Shown: positions 9,333-17,298 of the stretch, in pieces
Layout of the letters: every line of letters starts with the position of its first letter
Numbering within the stretch: the first letter of the stretch is position 1
Origin: Clostridium sp. AM22-11AC
GTDB taxonomy: Bacteria; Bacillota; Clostridia; Lachnospirales; Lachnospiraceae
DNA length: 64,000 bases
Assembly: GCF_003473545.1 (NCBI RefSeq)
Contig: NZ_QUCM01000005.1
Span: 198,841 to 262,840, forward strand
Direction: 5' to 3'
Translations under genes and position numbers: made by a program
Notes under the pieces: model-generated
What the model saw: the letters and a program-made list of their open reading frames with translations, nothing else
What the model was told of the DNA's origin: nothing
Database searches by the model: none

Positions 9333-9354
9333 TATTATCGATATATGGATAATA
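9333..9354. promoter_or_regulatory. Candidate operator, copy 3 of the 22-bp palindrome
   Basis: TATTATC-GATATATG-GATAATA, with both arms intact. It lies 58 bp upstream of the -35 of the Na/Pi cotransporter promoter and exactly 160 bp (centre to centre) from copy 4, which suggests cooperative binding or DNA looping across the promoter. Confidence 0.6.
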
Positions 9355-9363
9355 TAGCGTAAT

Positions 9364-9391
9364 TTTACAAACAATTTACCTGAACTTTACA
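9364..9391 (+). promoter_or_regulatory. Pho box (PhoP-type direct repeats)
   Basis: Three hexamers TTTACA, TTTACC and TTTACA start at 9364, 9375 and 9386, an exact 11-bp period. Firmicute PhoP binds TT(A/T/C)ACA-type hexamers at this spacing. The array ends 20 bp before the -35 of the Na/Pi cotransporter promoter, a sensible position for activation under phosphate limitation. Confidence 0.68.
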
Positions 9392-9411
9392 TAACCGTCC
9401 AACAATCCGTA

Positions 9412-9440
9412 TTGACGACTGAGAAAATATCCCGTATAAT
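9412..9440 (+). promoter_or_regulatory. Sigma-A promoter of the Na/Pi cotransporter gene
   Basis: TTGACG (9412-9417) and TATAAT (9435-9440) are separated by 17 bp. The Pho box lies upstream and operator copies flank it on both sides. Confidence 0.78.
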
Positions 9441-9492
9441 GAGCAAGTGTAAACTCAAAGTAAAAATCAAGTAAAGAACAGGAAAAAACGTA

Positions 9493-9514
9493 TATTATCA
9501 ATATATAGATAATA
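9493..9514. promoter_or_regulatory. Candidate operator, copy 4 of the 22-bp palindrome
   Basis: TATTATC-AATATATA-GATAATA. It lies 53 bp downstream of the -10 and 39 bp before the Na/Pi cotransporter start, in the 5' untranslated region, where a bound protein would block elongation. Confidence 0.6.
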
Positions 9515-9552
9515 TTTAAAATACCCTGTTCCTTAGGAAAAAGGAGTAAAAA

Positions 9553-11220
9553 ATGGGAGTTGAATTGCTTTTGGGCCTTCTGGGAGGTCTGGCGCTGTTC
9601 CTGTATGGAATGCAGATGATGAGCAACAATCTGGAAGCAGCTGCCGGAAACAAGATGAAGCAGATCCTGGAAAAGCTGACCACCAACCGCTTTATGGGAA
9701 TCCTGGTAGGCGCAGGCATCACAGCACTGATCCAGTCATCTTCAGCTACAACGGTTATGACCGTAGGCTTTGTAAACTCAGGTCTTATGTCACTTAACCA
9801 GGCTGTGTGGATCATTATGGGTGCTAATATCGGTACCACCATTACCGGACAGCTGATCGCTTTGGACGTAGGCGCTTTAGCACCGCTGATTGCATTTATC
9901 GGTGTTGTACTGGTGGTTTTTGTAAAGAATAAAAAGCTGCAGCACATCGGCGGCATTGTTGCCGGAGTAGGCGTTATCTTCATCGGTATGGGAATGATGA
10001 GCGATGCAATGCTTCCTCTTCGTGATGAACCGGAATTTATCCAGCTGATGACCAGCTTTAAAAACCCGCTGTTAGGTGTTATGGCAGGTGCGCTGTTTAC
10101 TGCAGTGATCCAGTCTTCCGCAGCTTCTATCGGCATCTTACAGGCACTGGCTGTAAGCGGCGTGATAGGCCTTCACAGCGCTGTGTTCGTACTGTTCGGT
10201 CAGAATATCGGTACTTGTATCACTGCTGTTCTGGCTTCTGTGGGAACCAACAGAAATGCAAAACGTACTACAGCCATCCATCTGATGTTCAACGTAGTCG
10301 GTACAGTTATCTTTGTGGTACTGTGTATGGTAACACCATTCGTAGACTGGATGATTACCACTAACCCGGCAAATCCTGCTGCACAGATCGCAAATGTGCA
10401 TACCATCTTTAATATTGCCACAACTGTAATATTATTCCCATTTGGGCCGATGTTAGTAAATATTGCAAAGCAGATCCTTCCGGATACCCAGGTAAAGCAT
10501 GTGATGGATGCAGACCAGTGGTTTGAAGGCCTGATGGCTTCCAAGCATCATCTGGGTGTTTCTACCATTGCCATCAGCCAGATCCATGAAGAGATCCGGG
10601 ATATGCTGGCTATAGCTGCTTCCAATGTTTCTGACAGCTTTAAGGCCATGGAACAGGGACCGGGTGAAAATGGTATCCAGGAGATCGCAGACAGAGAAGA
10701 GGAGATCGATCTTTCCAATGTACGTCTGTCAAAGAAGATTTCCAAGGTTCTTGTTTTAGACCAGACACCTCAGGATATTGAAGCATTAAATAAGATGTAC
10801 AGTATTTTAGGAAATATCGAGCGAATTGGCGATCATGCAATGAACCTGGCAGAATATGCCCAGACCATTCAGGAAAAGAACCTGAACTTCTCTGATTATG
10901 CAAAAAATGAATTTAAAGTCATGGACGAAAGCTGTGCATTAGGTATGGAGCTTCTGAGAAAGGCAGCAGCCGGAGACAGTGACTTTACCCTGGAGAAGAT
11001 CCAGGCGATCGAGCAGAAGATCGATGATATCACCGACAACTTCCGTCAGAACCAGATCGACCGTATGCGCGAAGGCCACTGTAATGTAGAGTCCTCTATC
11101 CTGTATTCTGAAATGCTTACAGACTATGAGCGTATTGGTGACCATATGTTAAACATTGGTGAAGCATATGATGTGATCCAGTGGAACAGTGATAAAGTGG
11201 CTGCTCTTGCAGAAGAATAA
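9553..11220 (+). CDS. Na/Pi cotransporter family protein with C-terminal PhoU domain
   Basis: A 555-residue protein. Residues 1-310 contain two inverted Na/Pi cotransporter repeats with the signature QSSSATTVMTVGFVNSG and its partner IQSSAASIGILQALA. Residues ~340-555 are helical and PhoU-like, with ERIGDHAMNLAEYA and the second ERIGDHMLNIGEAY motif. This is the NptA/YjbB architecture, which moves inorganic phosphate across the membrane with sodium. The Pho box upstream supports a phosphate role independently of homology. AAAAAGGAG precedes the ATG. It is monocistronic; no strong terminator follows. Confidence 0.92.
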   Translation: MGVELLLGLLGGLALFLYGMQMMSNNLEAAAGNKMKQILEKLTTNRFMGILVGAGITALIQSSSATTVMTVGFVNSGLMSLNQAVWIIMGANIGTTITGQLIALDVGALAPLIAFIGVVLVVFVKNKKLQHIGGIVAGVGVIFIGMGMMSDAMLPLRDEPEFIQLMTSFKNPLLGVMAGALFTAVIQSSAASIGILQALAVSGVIGLHSAVFVLFGQNIGTCITAVLASVGTNRNAKRTTAIHLMFNVVGTVIFVVLCMVTPFVDWMITTNPANPAAQIANVHTIFNIATTVILFPFGPMLVNIAKQILPDTQVKHVMDADQWFEGLMASKHHLGVSTIAISQIHEEIRDMLAIAASNVSDSFKAMEQGPGENGIQEIADREEEIDLSNVRLSKKISKVLVLDQTPQDIEALNKMYSILGNIERIGDHAMNLAEYAQTIQEKNLNFSDYAKNEFKVMDESCALGMELLRKAAAGDSDFTLEKIQAIEQKIDDITDNFRQNQIDRMREGHCNVESSILYSEMLTDYERIGDHMLNIGEAYDVIQWNSDKVAALAEE

Positions 11221-11444
11221 ACGTATCCAATAAAGAAAAATAATAACAAATATCCCAAGCTGTATTTACTGAACAACCGGTAGATGCAGCTTAATTTATA
11301 CGCAAACTGGACTGGTTAAAAATATGATAATTGGCTATTATAAAAAGTCCACATATACGTTATACTCTAGTCAATCCAAAACGTTTCGGGCCAATCAATA
11401 AAATATTTTAAAAATATATCAGATAAGACCAGGAGGTTTGAAAG

Positions 11445-12326
11445 ATGAATACAAATACAGAGAGATACGAATTAAATAAGCAGCTGGCACAGATGCTAAA
11501 GGGCGGCGTGATCATGGACGTTACCACACCGGAGCAGGCAAAGATCGCAGAAGAAGCAGGCGCATGTGCGGTTATGGCTTTAGAGCGTATTCCTGCAGAT
11601 ATCCGCGCAGCAGGCGGCGTATCCCGTATGAGTGACCCGAAGATGATCAAGGGCATTCAGGAGGCAGTTTCCATTCCGGTTATGGCAAAATGCCGTATCG
11701 GACATTTTGTAGAGGCACAGATTTTAGAAGCCATTGAGATCGACTACATTGATGAAAGTGAAGTATTATCCCCTGCAGATGAAGTATTCCATATTGATAA
11801 GAGAAAATTCAAAGTTCCGTTTGTATGCGGCGCAAAGGACTTAGGAGAAGCATTAAGAAGAATTAATGAAGGCGCTTCCATGATCCGTACAAAGGGCGAA
11901 CCTGGAACCGGTGATGTTGTCCAGGCAGTACGTCATATGCGCATGATGAACCAGGAGATCGCAAAGATCGTATCCATGAGAGAAGATGAACTGTTTGAAG
12001 AGGCAAAAGTATTAAGAGTGCCTTATGACCTGGTAGAATATGTACATAAAAACGGCCGTCTTCCAGTTGTAAACTTTGCAGCAGGCGGTGTTGCAACACC
12101 TGCAGACGCAGCTCTTATGATGCAGTTAGGAGCAGAAGGCGTATTTGTAGGTTCCGGTATCTTTAAATCAGGAGATCCAAAGAAGCGTGCAGCAGCCATT
12201 GTAAAGGCAGTTACCAATTATACAGACCAGAAGATGTTAGCAGAGCTTTCTGAGGACTTAGGAGAAGCCATGGTAGGCATCAATGAGCAGGAGATCAAGC
12301 TTTTAATGGCAGAAAGAGGAAAATGA
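11445..12326 (+). CDS. pdxS: Pyridoxal 5'-phosphate synthase lyase subunit PdxS
   Basis: A 293-residue (beta/alpha)8 barrel protein of the PdxS/SNZ family. It begins with the usual substrate-binding segment ([20 protein letters not shown]). The catalytic lysine lies in MAKCRIGH (K82, equivalent to K81 of B. subtilis PdxS), and [14 protein letters not shown] forms the phosphate site. It condenses ribose 5-phosphate, glyceraldehyde 3-phosphate and ammonia into PLP, with ammonia supplied by PdxT. AGGAGG lies 8 bp before the ATG. The gene is followed after one base by pdxT. No MocR/PdxR-type regulator is adjacent. Confidence 0.97.
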   Translation: MNTNTERYELNKQLAQMLKGGVIMDVTTPEQAKIAEEAGACAVMALERIPADIRAAGGVSRMSDPKMIKGIQEAVSIPVMAKCRIGHFVEAQILEAIEIDYIDESEVLSPADEVFHIDKRKFKVPFVCGAKDLGEALRRINEGASMIRTKGEPGTGDVVQAVRHMRMMNQEIAKIVSMREDELFEEAKVLRVPYDLVEYVHKNGRLPVVNFAAGGVATPADAALMMQLGAEGVFVGSGIFKSGDPKKRAAAIVKAVTNYTDQKMLAELSEDLGEAMVGINEQEIKLLMAERGK

Positions 12327-12327
12327 G

Positions 12328-12900
12328 ATGAAGATAGCCGTTTTAGCAGTTCAGGGCGCTTTCATTGAGCATGAGAAAAAGCTTGAAAAGCTGGGAGCCC
12401 AGTGTATCGAACTGCGAAAAAAAGAAAACCTGGAAGAGGATTTTGACGGTCTGGTACTTCCCGGCGGTGAGAGTACGGTTCAGGGAAAGCTGTTAAAAGA
12501 ACTTGGCATGTTTGATGCTTTAAAAGAAAAAATAGAAGCGGGGATGCCGGTACTTGCCACCTGTGCAGGACTGATCCTTCTGGCAAAAGACCTTACCAAT
12601 GATGACCACCGTTATTTTGCTACACTTCCTGTTTCCGTAAGAAGAAATGCTTATGGAAGACAGCTTGGCAGCTTTCACACAACAGAAGAATTTGAAGGCA
12701 TTAGAAAAGTGCCTATGACCTTTATCCGGGCGCCTTTTGTGGAAAAAGCAGAGGAAGGCGTAAAAGTGCTTGCAAAAGCAGATGGAAATATTGTAGCTGT
12801 ACAGTATAAAAATCAGATTGGAATGTCCTTTCATCCGGAACTGGATGAAGATGACCGTATCCACCAGTTGTTTTTGGACACAGTAAAAAAGAATAAATAA
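12328..12900 (+). CDS. pdxT: Pyridoxal 5'-phosphate synthase glutaminase subunit PdxT
   Basis: A 190-residue class I-type glutaminase. The triad is visible: the nucleophile C79 in ATCAGLIL, and H169 and E171 in SFHPELDED. The oxyanion loop LPGGEST (residues 44-50) is intact. It hydrolyses glutamine and channels ammonia to PdxS in the 24-subunit PLP synthase. The ATG begins one base after the pdxS stop, so the two are translationally coupled. Length matches the family. Confidence 0.97.
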   Translation: MKIAVLAVQGAFIEHEKKLEKLGAQCIELRKKENLEEDFDGLVLPGGESTVQGKLLKELGMFDALKEKIEAGMPVLATCAGLILLAKDLTNDDHRYFATLPVSVRRNAYGRQLGSFHTTEEFEGIRKVPMTFIRAPFVEKAEEGVKVLAKADGNIVAVQYKNQIGMSFHPELDEDDRIHQLFLDTVKKNK

Positions 12901-12929
12901 GACGATGAAATAAAAATGGGGGTGTGCAT

Positions 12930-13141
12930 ATGCCAAAAACAAAATGGAATCTGAATACCATATACATATCGGAAAGACTGCAGGAGAGCCTGCGGCCCAT
13001 CTCCCGCAGTGCCAGCAGCCAGATGAGCCGTCCTGCCATCAGCAGCAGTACATAAATCAGATTTATTCCAAACTTCATATTGAGGGCGATACCAGAACAA
13101 AAAGGAGTCAGCTTGTAGAGCTGTTCTTACCAAATCCCTAA
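12930..13141 (+). pseudogene. Remnant of a MalT-like LuxR family regulator (internal deletion)
   Basis: An ATG with a GGGGGTG ribosome site starts MPKTKWNLNTIYISERLQES and continues LRPISRSA, the N-terminus typical of large MalT-like LuxR regulators just before their ATP-binding loop. The frame then stops at 13052. In another frame, at about 13053-13141, INQIYSKLHIEGDTRTKRSQ resembles the end of a LuxR helix-turn-helix domain and the protein C-terminus. The central ~800 residues are missing, so this is both ends of one gene fused by a large deletion. The family assignment rests on memory of family sequences and is moderate. Confidence 0.5.
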
Positions 13142-13169
13142 CCTTTAGTTAATGGTTATCCCATATGAT

Positions 13170-13202
13170 CCACCGTACAATATCAGTACGGTGGCTTTTT
13201 TA
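13170..13202 (+). terminator. Rho-independent terminator
   Basis: CCACCGTAC pairs with GTACGGTGG around AATATCA, followed by CTTTTTT. It is probably the original terminator of the deleted LuxR gene or of pdxST. Confidence 0.85.
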
Positions 13203-13236
13203 ATATCTTTATGACACGGCAGAAAGGAGGGTACTC

Positions 13237-13476
13237 TTGAAACGGAGATATCTAAAGGATGTTACAACGCTGCCCGATTATATTTTGCAGGTCGATTTTG
13301 TATCGGGAAGCCGGCTTTTGCTGGACATGAAGCCTTATCTGGATAAGATCCGTTTTCTTTCGCTTGCGGATAAGAACGTGTGGAGTAGTGCTGTGACCAA
13401 CGGTATCTTTGTCCGCTTCGGAGATGTGGAGCTGAGCCACGATGAAATATTGTCCATGGCAGAACAGGAACACTAA
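13237..13476 (+). CDS. DUF2442 domain-containing small protein
   Basis: A 79-residue protein spanning one DUF2442 domain (YILQVDFVSGSRLLLDMKPY, then FLSLADKNVWSSAV, and FGDVELSHDEIL at the end). The start is TTG, placed by AAAGGAGGG six bases upstream. DUF2442 proteins are small and often sit beside toxin-antitoxin-like genes such as DUF4160; no such partner is present here. Function is unknown. It is the first gene of a + strand run with the lipoprotein genes. Confidence 0.75.
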   Translation: MKRRYLKDVTTLPDYILQVDFVSGSRLLLDMKPYLDKIRFLSLADKNVWSSAVTNGIFVRFGDVELSHDEILSMAEQEH

Positions 13477-13506
13477 CGCAGCTTTGCGAAAAGGGAGGAA
13501 TGCAGG

Positions 13507-14256
13507 ATGAAAAAATGGAAAAGTAAGTTATTTCCCGTAATCACACTGGCAGTGTGTCTGGGCCTTGCTGCCTGCGGTGGAGGGGCTGAAAGCGAAGGCA
13601 GCAGCGATGACCAGGAAGACTACGAAGAGACTGAAAACAGTGCTCCGGAGTCTTTTGAAGGAATGGTGAAGGATCCGGATATCACGGCAGTTTATGACAT
13701 GTACTGGGGTACCTGGATCGGCGAAGATGACAGCGAACTGATCGTGGGTTTAAACGGCAGTGGGGAAGACCGCTTTGAATGGTACGACGAGGATGACAAC
13801 CTGATGGCCAGCGGTTATATCCAGCTTGTGCCGGAGTATGAAGCAGACTATTTCTACAATGAACATGATGGTTGGGCTCATCATGTCTGGCGGGATGAGG
13901 ATGGGGCACTTCATATCGACTCCTTCGGTGTGTTTACCAAGAAACCTCTGGGGAGAGATGTAAGTGAAAGTGACTGTGAGGAATTGGCCGGGGTCTGGTT
14001 TTTAGATGGAGAGGCAGATGCGGCCAGTGTGATCGAGATCGAAAAGGATGGCAGTTGGAGCCTTTCAGAGCGCCCGGATGGTGACGGGGATCCGGCTGAA
14101 GTGGATTCAGGAATACTCCAGGTAAATGAGCGGGGCGATGATCAGTACTTTGCCGTTTCTGAGCAGTTTGACGATGTGTTTTATCCGATCACCTTAGCGG
14201 AACCGGGAGCTATGTACTGGGGATATACAAATGAATACTATGAAAGAAGTGAATGA
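13507..14256 (+). CDS. Acidic lipoprotein with two tandem W-x-G modules (paralog 1)
   Basis: A 249-residue protein with a lipoprotein signal (lipobox LAAC, Cys at residue 23) followed by a Ser/Glu/Asp-rich linker. Two modules of ~85-90 residues follow, at about 60-143 and 160-249. Each opens with an aromatic-Trp signature (YWGTWIGEDDSELIV; LAGVWFLDGEADAASVIEIE), a G-x-W or F-x-W strand, and a SG-x-(I/L)-x-(L/V) strand. The modules recur in the downstream lipoproteins. The fold looks like a small beta sandwich or lipocalin-type barrel, but no named domain is recognised. The protein should be anchored on the outer face of the membrane. GGGAGG precedes the ATG. Confidence 0.75.
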   Translation: MKKWKSKLFPVITLAVCLGLAACGGGAESEGSSDDQEDYEETENSAPESFEGMVKDPDITAVYDMYWGTWIGEDDSELIVGLNGSGEDRFEWYDEDDNLMASGYIQLVPEYEADYFYNEHDGWAHHVWRDEDGALHIDSFGVFTKKPLGRDVSESDCEELAGVWFLDGEADAASVIEIEKDGSWSLSERPDGDGDPAEVDSGILQVNERGDDQYFAVSEQFDDVFYPITLAEPGAMYWGYTNEYYERSE

Positions 14257-14269
14257 CCAGCAGAAAGAG

Positions 14270-15238
14270 ATGGCCTTAAAAAAGAAAATATATTTGCTTC
14301 CTGTTCCGGCCTTGCTCCTGTGTCTGTATCTGGCAGCCTGAAGCAGCTTGGTTGATACAAGATCCTTCGGCTCCGCTTTACCGGACGGCTTGGAGCCGGT
14401 CACAGATATGGCTTCCCTTGATGGTACCTGGAGCATTGCCGGAACCACAAAGCTGTATTTTGACAGCAGCGGCGGCTATTATATCTATCGCGGATGTAAT
14501 GGCCTTGGCGGCCGCGGAGAGTTTTCAGAAGTGGACGGCAGACCCATGATCGAGTTTAACGGGAGAAGACATCCGTATTAGAGAAACGGATGGGAAAGAC
14601 TGGGGAGAAAACCGTCTGAAAACAGCACTGGCTGAGGGCGAAAGCGCTAAGATCGATCTGGGAAAATATACGATGGCAGAACTGGGCAGAGGTTTTCAGG
14701 TTCAGTTTTACGGCGAGGATGAAAAGCCGGTCAATCCGAACTATGATCCTGATACTGCGACGATCTGATCCCGAGTTAACGCATTCCTGTTTTGATGGGA
14801 GGAGCGCTGCCCTTTACCAACATGCAAAACCTTCGCACGGAAAATAATGAAGATGGAACATACCGCTATGAGGATTTCACGCAGGATGGCCAGATCCTTG
14901 TGGTAAATACGGTAGAGCCGACCCGGTTCGTTCCGGAGGTCCAGGATCTGGAAGATTATCTGACAGCCTGCGCTTTTGCCTTAAGTGATACGGATACCTA
15001 TGAACTGTTATCTGCAGAAGAAAATGAGGAATATACCGAGAACTTAACATACCCGGTGTATATCGTAACGTATATCGCAGGTGAGAATGAGGATACCCGG
15101 AAATGGACGGTATTTGCTATGGATACGGACCGTTATACCTATCTTTACGGGTTCTGTGAGGCGGTGGATACGGAAGAAGATATGGATGAGATTTACCAAA
15201 GTATTTTTTCGCAGCTGTATCTGAGTGATGAAAATTAG
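14270..15238 (+). pseudogene. Decayed lipoprotein paralog; lipobox Cys codon replaced by TGA, plus frameshifts
   Basis: The frame MALKKKIYLLPVPALLLCLY is followed by LAA and then TGA at 14339-14341, exactly where the lipobox cysteine (LAAC) belongs. The same frame continues with SSLVDTRSFGSALPDGLEPV and a LDGTWSIAGTTKLYF module start. It then shifts near 14565 to EDIRIRETDGKDWGENRLK..., stops at 14766, and resumes in the original frame at 14792 with a 148-residue stretch ending SIFSQLYLSDEN. At least three lesions are visible. The 148-residue 3' part has a TTG start and might still be translated but lacks a signal peptide. Confidence 0.7.
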
Positions 15239-15251
15239 GGAGGGGTGACAC

Positions 15252-16127
15252 ATGAAGAAAAAAATGCCGTATGTTCTGGCGGGAATATTATTGATGATCA
15301 GTTTGATGTGTATGGCCTGCGGCAGCACACAGGAGGCAACTGCATTACCGGATGACGCAAATGAAAGCATTCAGGATGAGGAAGATGAGGATCTGCAGAA
15401 TGATCCGAACGATGGCCTGGGCGGTGATCTGAATGAGGACACAGTAAATGATTTCAGCGGCTTTGAGGGTATCTGGCTGGGAGAAGCGAACAACGATTAC
15501 GATTACATGGAGTTTGATAGCGAGGGGAACTGGACCCTTTACTTAAGCGGAGAGGTCATGGATGAAGGGTATCTTCGTTATGAGCCGGAGTGGGAAGCTA
15601 TTTATGCCTACAGCAACCGGGATGACTCCGGCAGCCGGATCGCTATGGAAGAAGGGCAGCTTTACAGCGCAGCCTATGGTTACTTTAACCCGGGCGAGGG
15701 TATGGAGTATCTCTGGTATAAAGATGGAGGAGAGTTTACGGAAGATGATGAGCCGGTTGCCTATGTGGAAAACGGATCGGGTGGAAGTGGAAATCAGAAC
15801 GCACATCCGGATTCCTACTGGAGCTGGGATTCGGATCTTTGCCAGCGGAATGTTTCTGAATTTGAGGGCGTCTGGTATTATGACGGCGATCTCTCGGCAG
15901 AGATGTATGTCGTGATTGATGGAAATGGAGACTGGAGTTATTACCAGCGCACTCCGGGTGCTGAGGCTGCAGAAATGGATCATGGCATATTCACTTATTC
16001 CACGGATGAAACAAGTACCTATTATGCGGATTCTACCGTATATGATGGCGTATCCTACAAGGTATTCGACTTTGACAGCGATATGCTCATATGGGGAGAT
16101 GAAGGCGCTTATTACCGGATGGAGTGA
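15252..16127 (+). CDS. Acidic lipoprotein with two tandem W-x-G modules (paralog 2)
   Basis: A 291-residue protein with lipobox MACG (Cys at residue 24), a Glu/Asp/Asn-rich linker to about residue 70, and two modules. The first (about 72-160) starts GFEGIWLGEANNDYDYMEF and the second (about 200-291) starts EFEGVWYYDGDLSAEMYVVI. The ending (DMLIWGDEGAYYRME) parallels that of paralog 1 (AMYWGYTNEYYERSE), so the two genes clearly derive from one ancestor. Role unknown; an exported membrane-anchored protein is the only safe statement. GGGAGG precedes the start, 13 bp after the decayed paralog. Confidence 0.76.
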   Translation: MKKKMPYVLAGILLMISLMCMACGSTQEATALPDDANESIQDEEDEDLQNDPNDGLGGDLNEDTVNDFSGFEGIWLGEANNDYDYMEFDSEGNWTLYLSGEVMDEGYLRYEPEWEAIYAYSNRDDSGSRIAMEEGQLYSAAYGYFNPGEGMEYLWYKDGGEFTEDDEPVAYVENGSGGSGNQNAHPDSYWSWDSDLCQRNVSEFEGVWYYDGDLSAEMYVVIDGNGDWSYYQRTPGAEAAEMDHGIFTYSTDETSTYYADSTVYDGVSYKVFDFDSDMLIWGDEGAYYRME

Positions 16128-16146
16128 TGGAAAGGAGGAGCAGAGT

Positions 16147-17286
16147 ATGAAGAAACGACAGATAAAGCGATTTTTCCTTACTGTGCCTGTAGTGCTTGGT
16201 CTTAGCCTAGTGGCCTGCGGTGCTTCCGGCAACGTGGCGGGTGATGACTGGCGGACCAGCGGTGTGGTGGCCGGCAGCGGAACGATTACCCACGATGGGC
16301 AAAGTGATGTTCTGGTCAGCTTTATTGATGAATATGGAGATAATCTTTCCACCATTACGATCGGGGAGGAAGACCAGGATACTGCTGAGGAAACGGATCC
16401 GGCTATGAACCTGGAAGACTATGTGGGTCTCTGGGAATATCAGGGGGAGAACCGCTGGCTGCGCATCCACGATGATTCCACCTGGGAATTTGTAAATGAC
16501 CAGGATGATGTGATTGAATCGGGTACGCTTTGGGTGGAAGAAAACGGAATTACGCTTCACTTTGATGGAAGCGGTGACACCTTACAGCTTGATTTTACGG
16601 TCAGTGGCGATCTGATGGATCTTACCAATGGCGGAAGTCTGTTCCCGGTAGAAGCGATCCAGTCCAGCGTGCCTTATTTTACCAGAAATGGCCTGGAAAT
16701 GAATGCCGAAGTGGAACTTGGTACATTCCTGTTAGCAAATGGCGCAAGCAGCTATTCCGGGGAAGGCAATGGCTACCGCCGGAGTGACTGCTATTGGGAA
16801 GTTACGAAAAAGGCGGATGATATCCATGACGGCATCCGTGATCTGCATTTTGACGCGATCTGCTATATTCCGGAAAGTGCAATTTCAACTGCTGCGAATG
16901 GGACGGTCGTTGTGTCCAGCGAACTGTACGATGCCTATACAGGCATGTGGCTGACAGCGGGATCAACGTTTAACAACAGCAGTCGCGGCGACAACTATTA
17001 TCTTCACACCGTCAGCTGGAGAGGAAACAGCTATCTGATCGAATTCACCTATTCCACAGACTGGAATTTCCAGGTAGGTGACTGGGGTGCGGTCCTGACT
17101 AAGAGTTATTCCGTCTATATGCCGGCCGACTACGATGGCCTTGTGTTCGCGGCTCAGGCGGAACCAGATACTTACCAGGAAAGTGCCAGAAAGATGCAGC
17201 TGGACAGCATTTTTCCGGAAGCCTGTGTTCTGGATCTTGATACCTTAGAACCGTACAGCAGTCTGTATTTCAGCCTTTGTGATTAA
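16147..17286 (+). CDS. Lipoprotein with one W-x-G module and a novel C-terminal domain (paralog 3)
   Basis: A 379-residue protein. The ATG at 16147 has AAGGAGGAG upstream and opens a lipoprotein signal (VVLGLSLVACGAS). An in-frame opening further upstream overlaps paralog 2 and has no ribosome site. A linker is followed by one module at about 90-175 (DYVGLWEYQGENRWLRIHDD; DVIESGTLWVEENGI). The remaining ~200 residues (VPYFTRNGLEMNAEVELGTF through LYFSLCD) form a beta-rich domain I cannot name. It is 19 bp after paralog 2 and 12 bp before the DUF3137 gene, so all probably share one transcript. Confidence 0.74.
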   Translation: MKKRQIKRFFLTVPVVLGLSLVACGASGNVAGDDWRTSGVVAGSGTITHDGQSDVLVSFIDEYGDNLSTITIGEEDQDTAEETDPAMNLEDYVGLWEYQGENRWLRIHDDSTWEFVNDQDDVIESGTLWVEENGITLHFDGSGDTLQLDFTVSGDLMDLTNGGSLFPVEAIQSSVPYFTRNGLEMNAEVELGTFLLANGASSYSGEGNGYRRSDCYWEVTKKADDIHDGIRDLHFDAICYIPESAISTAANGTVVVSSELYDAYTGMWLTAGSTFNNSSRGDNYYLHTVSWRGNSYLIEFTYSTDWNFQVGDWGAVLTKSYSVYMPADYDGLVFAAQAEPDTYQESARKMQLDSIFPEACVLDLDTLEPYSSLYFSLCD

Positions 17287-17298
17287 GGGGGGAGTTTT

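Noticed and set aside
14339..14341. TGA at the lipobox cysteine as a selenocysteine codon
   Set aside because: Selenocysteine at a lipidation site is not known to me, no obvious SECIS stem follows directly, and the gene has further frameshifts downstream, so decay is the simpler reading.
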